Shown here in pieces: positions 6,555 to 7,564 of a DNA stretch of 7,564 bases. How positions within the stretch are numbered: the first letter of the stretch is position 1; each line of letters begins with the position of its first letter. Under the pieces are notes generated by a model. That model searched no databases. It saw only the letters and a program-made list of their open reading frames with translations, and was not told the DNA's origin. The stretch is from a bacterium. GTDB taxonomy: Bacteria > Blakebacterota > Blakebacteria > Blakebacterales > Blakebacteraceae. Both the position numbers and the translations under genes were made by a program. The stretch spans positions 1 through 7,564 of the forward strand of contig JALGWK010000076.1 in NCBI GenBank assembly GCA_025774205.1, written 5' to 3'.

Positions 6555-7417
6555 ATGGAAGAAAAAATACGCCACCATGAATCCTCATCACGTTTCTCCG
6601 GAATGGCGACATTTCTGAATGCGCCGCTGGTACGAGATCCAATCCTGCTGGATATAGCGCTAATCGGGGTACCCTTCGACGGTGGAGTCGAGAACCGGCC
6701 CGGTCAGCGTCATGCTCCACGTGAGATACGCAATATGTCGAGTCTGCTCCGCCCCATCCATCACGTCACGGGGGTGAATCCATACGATCTCTGCCGGGTA
6801 GGCGACATGGGAGATATCCCCTTCCCTCATGCCCTGGATCTGGAGGCGAGCCACTCAGATATCACGAAGTTCGTCAGTGAGGTGCACAACGCCTGCGTGG
6901 TGCCGCTCTGCGTGGGAGGTGACCACTCCATCAGCCTGCCGGCCTTGCGCGCAATCGCCCATGACAGATCGGTCGGGATGGTACTGGTTGATGCTCATAC
7001 CGACACGCTCGACGAGGAACTCGGCTCCAGATTCAGCCACGGCACCCCGTTCCGGCGGGCCGTTGAAGAGGAGCTCCTTGATCCTGCCCGGACGGTGATG
7101 ATAGGCATCAGGGGGCCCCGGAGTTCGACTGAGGGCTTTACCTTCGCACTTGAATCGGGAATACGCGTCATCTCCATGGAAGAATTCACGGAGATGGGTG
7201 TGCAGTCAGTGATCGCTGAAACAAGGCGCGTGGTGGGAGCATCGAGGCGCAGGCGCTGATCCGGGGACTGCTCGGGCTGGATCTCATCGGAGGCGACGTG
7301 GTCGAGGTATCGCCACCGTTTGATCCGACGGGAAACACCGCCCTTGTCGGCGCCACAATGATGTATGAGATCCTGTGTGTTCTGGCAGAGAGTGTTGTCC
7401 AGCGAAGAACAGCATAG
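6555..7417 (+). pseudogene. Agmatinase/guanidinobutyrase-type ureohydrolase, internal deletion and frameshift
   Basis: This is the remnant of a Mn-dependent ureohydrolase (SpeB-like family), which cleaves a guanidino compound such as agmatine or guanidinobutyrate to urea and an amine. Counting from ATG 6555, the first part carries VPFDGGVENRPGQRHAPREI, the metal motif GGDHS (His124), DAHTD (Asp147, His149, Asp151), HGTPFRRA and MIGIRGPR. It should then continue into VYxSFDxDxLDPxxAPGTGTPExGG. Instead, after RRVVG near 7235, the frame runs into a stop at 7257-7259. The family C-terminus resumes in another frame: GGSIEAQALIRGL from 7232, GGDVVEVSPPFDPTGNTALV, and a stop at 7415-7417. Compared from memory with E. 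coli SpeB, about 28 codons are missing, including two Asp metal ligands. Even with the frame restored, the product could not bind the full Mn pair. The substrate within the family cannot be assigned. The unbroken frame by itself ends at 7259 (234 residues). Confidence 0.88.
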
Positions 7418-7437
7418 AACCAGTAAACCGGCTCAGA

Positions 7438-7564
7438 TCAACCCAGATGCTCCAGATCAGCAAGATCCTGATGACGGCCTGTTGTCTCCTTGTTCTTCTT
7501 CAGATTCGGCAGGTCGATAAACAGTACCTGAACCCCATCGATCACTTCCACTATCCGGGATTCA
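7438..7564 (-). CDS. Nucleotidyltransferase-like protein, C-terminal end
   Basis: A minus-strand frame enters from the right edge and gives 41 residues before TGA at 7438-7440. It reads VIDGVQVLFIDLPNLKKNKE followed by TTGRHQDLADLEHLG. The pattern F-I-x-L-x-x-L-x-x-N-K-x-x-T-G-R-x-x-D-L-x-D-L-E-x-L at the extreme C-terminus is characteristic of small stand-alone nucleotidyltransferase-fold proteins (DUF6036 and AbiEii-like relatives). Some of these act as toxins or in phage defence, while many are uncharacterised. The catalytic GS(x)nDxD part lies outside the window, so activity cannot be judged. The stop is 20 nt from the end of the ureohydrolase pseudogene, in convergent orientation. Confidence 0.75.
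   Translation of the reverse strand, partial: ESRIVEVIDGVQVLFIDLPNLKKNKETTGRHQDLADLEHLG

Noticed and set aside
7230-7260. Programmed frameshifting in the ureohydrolase gene
   Set aside because: Changing frame at this point would still leave out the SFDxD...GTGTPE region, so no functional enzyme would result. A deletion explains both the missing part and the frame change.

Overview
The window comes from a bacterial chromosome that is mostly GC-rich (about 70% in hand-counted 60-base stretches at 1261-1320 and 5401-5460). It uses Shine-Dalgarno sequences, an OmpR-type two-component system and a signal-peptide lipoprotein, which suits a diderm bacterium, probably environmental. I cannot name the phylum from the sequence. 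One gene (1840-2850) is much AT-richer (26 of 60 G+C at 1921-1980) and reads like a Bacteroidota-type protein, so it was probably acquired.

Layout from left to right. The end of an OmpR-family response regulator (1-402) overlaps by 4 nt a complete membrane histidine kinase (399-1793). Convergent to the kinase is an AT-rich NADPH:quinone reductase-like MDR oxidoreductase (1840-2850, minus). Divergent from that is a polytopic membrane protein of the DUF6159 type (3027-3860, plus). Convergent to it is a large 825-residue lipoprotein with a glycoside-hydrolase-like barrel (3887-6364, minus). Divergent from that is a broken agmatinase/guanidinobutyrase-type ureohydrolase (6555-7417, plus). At the right edge is the C-terminal end of a nucleotidyltransferase-like protein (7438-7564, minus, partial).

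The strongest structural signal is a 50-bp direct repeat with 49 identical bases (1785-1834 and 3873-3922). It flanks the oxidoreductase and the DUF6159 gene. The right copy holds the last 11 codons and stop of the 825-residue lipoprotein gene. The left copy holds the end of the kinase gene plus a non-functional duplicate of those 11 codons, with one synonymous difference. The simplest reading is that kinase and lipoprotein genes were once directly convergent, and that about 2 kb was placed between them with duplication of the junction.

The second strong signal is the ureohydrolase. It has lost about 28 codons carrying the SFDxD metal-ligand motif and is frameshifted at the same point, so it is a pseudogene caused by deletion and not by a simple sequencing slip. 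I see no CRISPR array, rRNA, tRNA or recognisable transposase. No gene-free stretch exceeds 300 bases. Apart from the two-component pair, the genes do not form an obvious pathway. I see interesting local history and one poorly characterised enzyme family, but no clear new multi-gene system.
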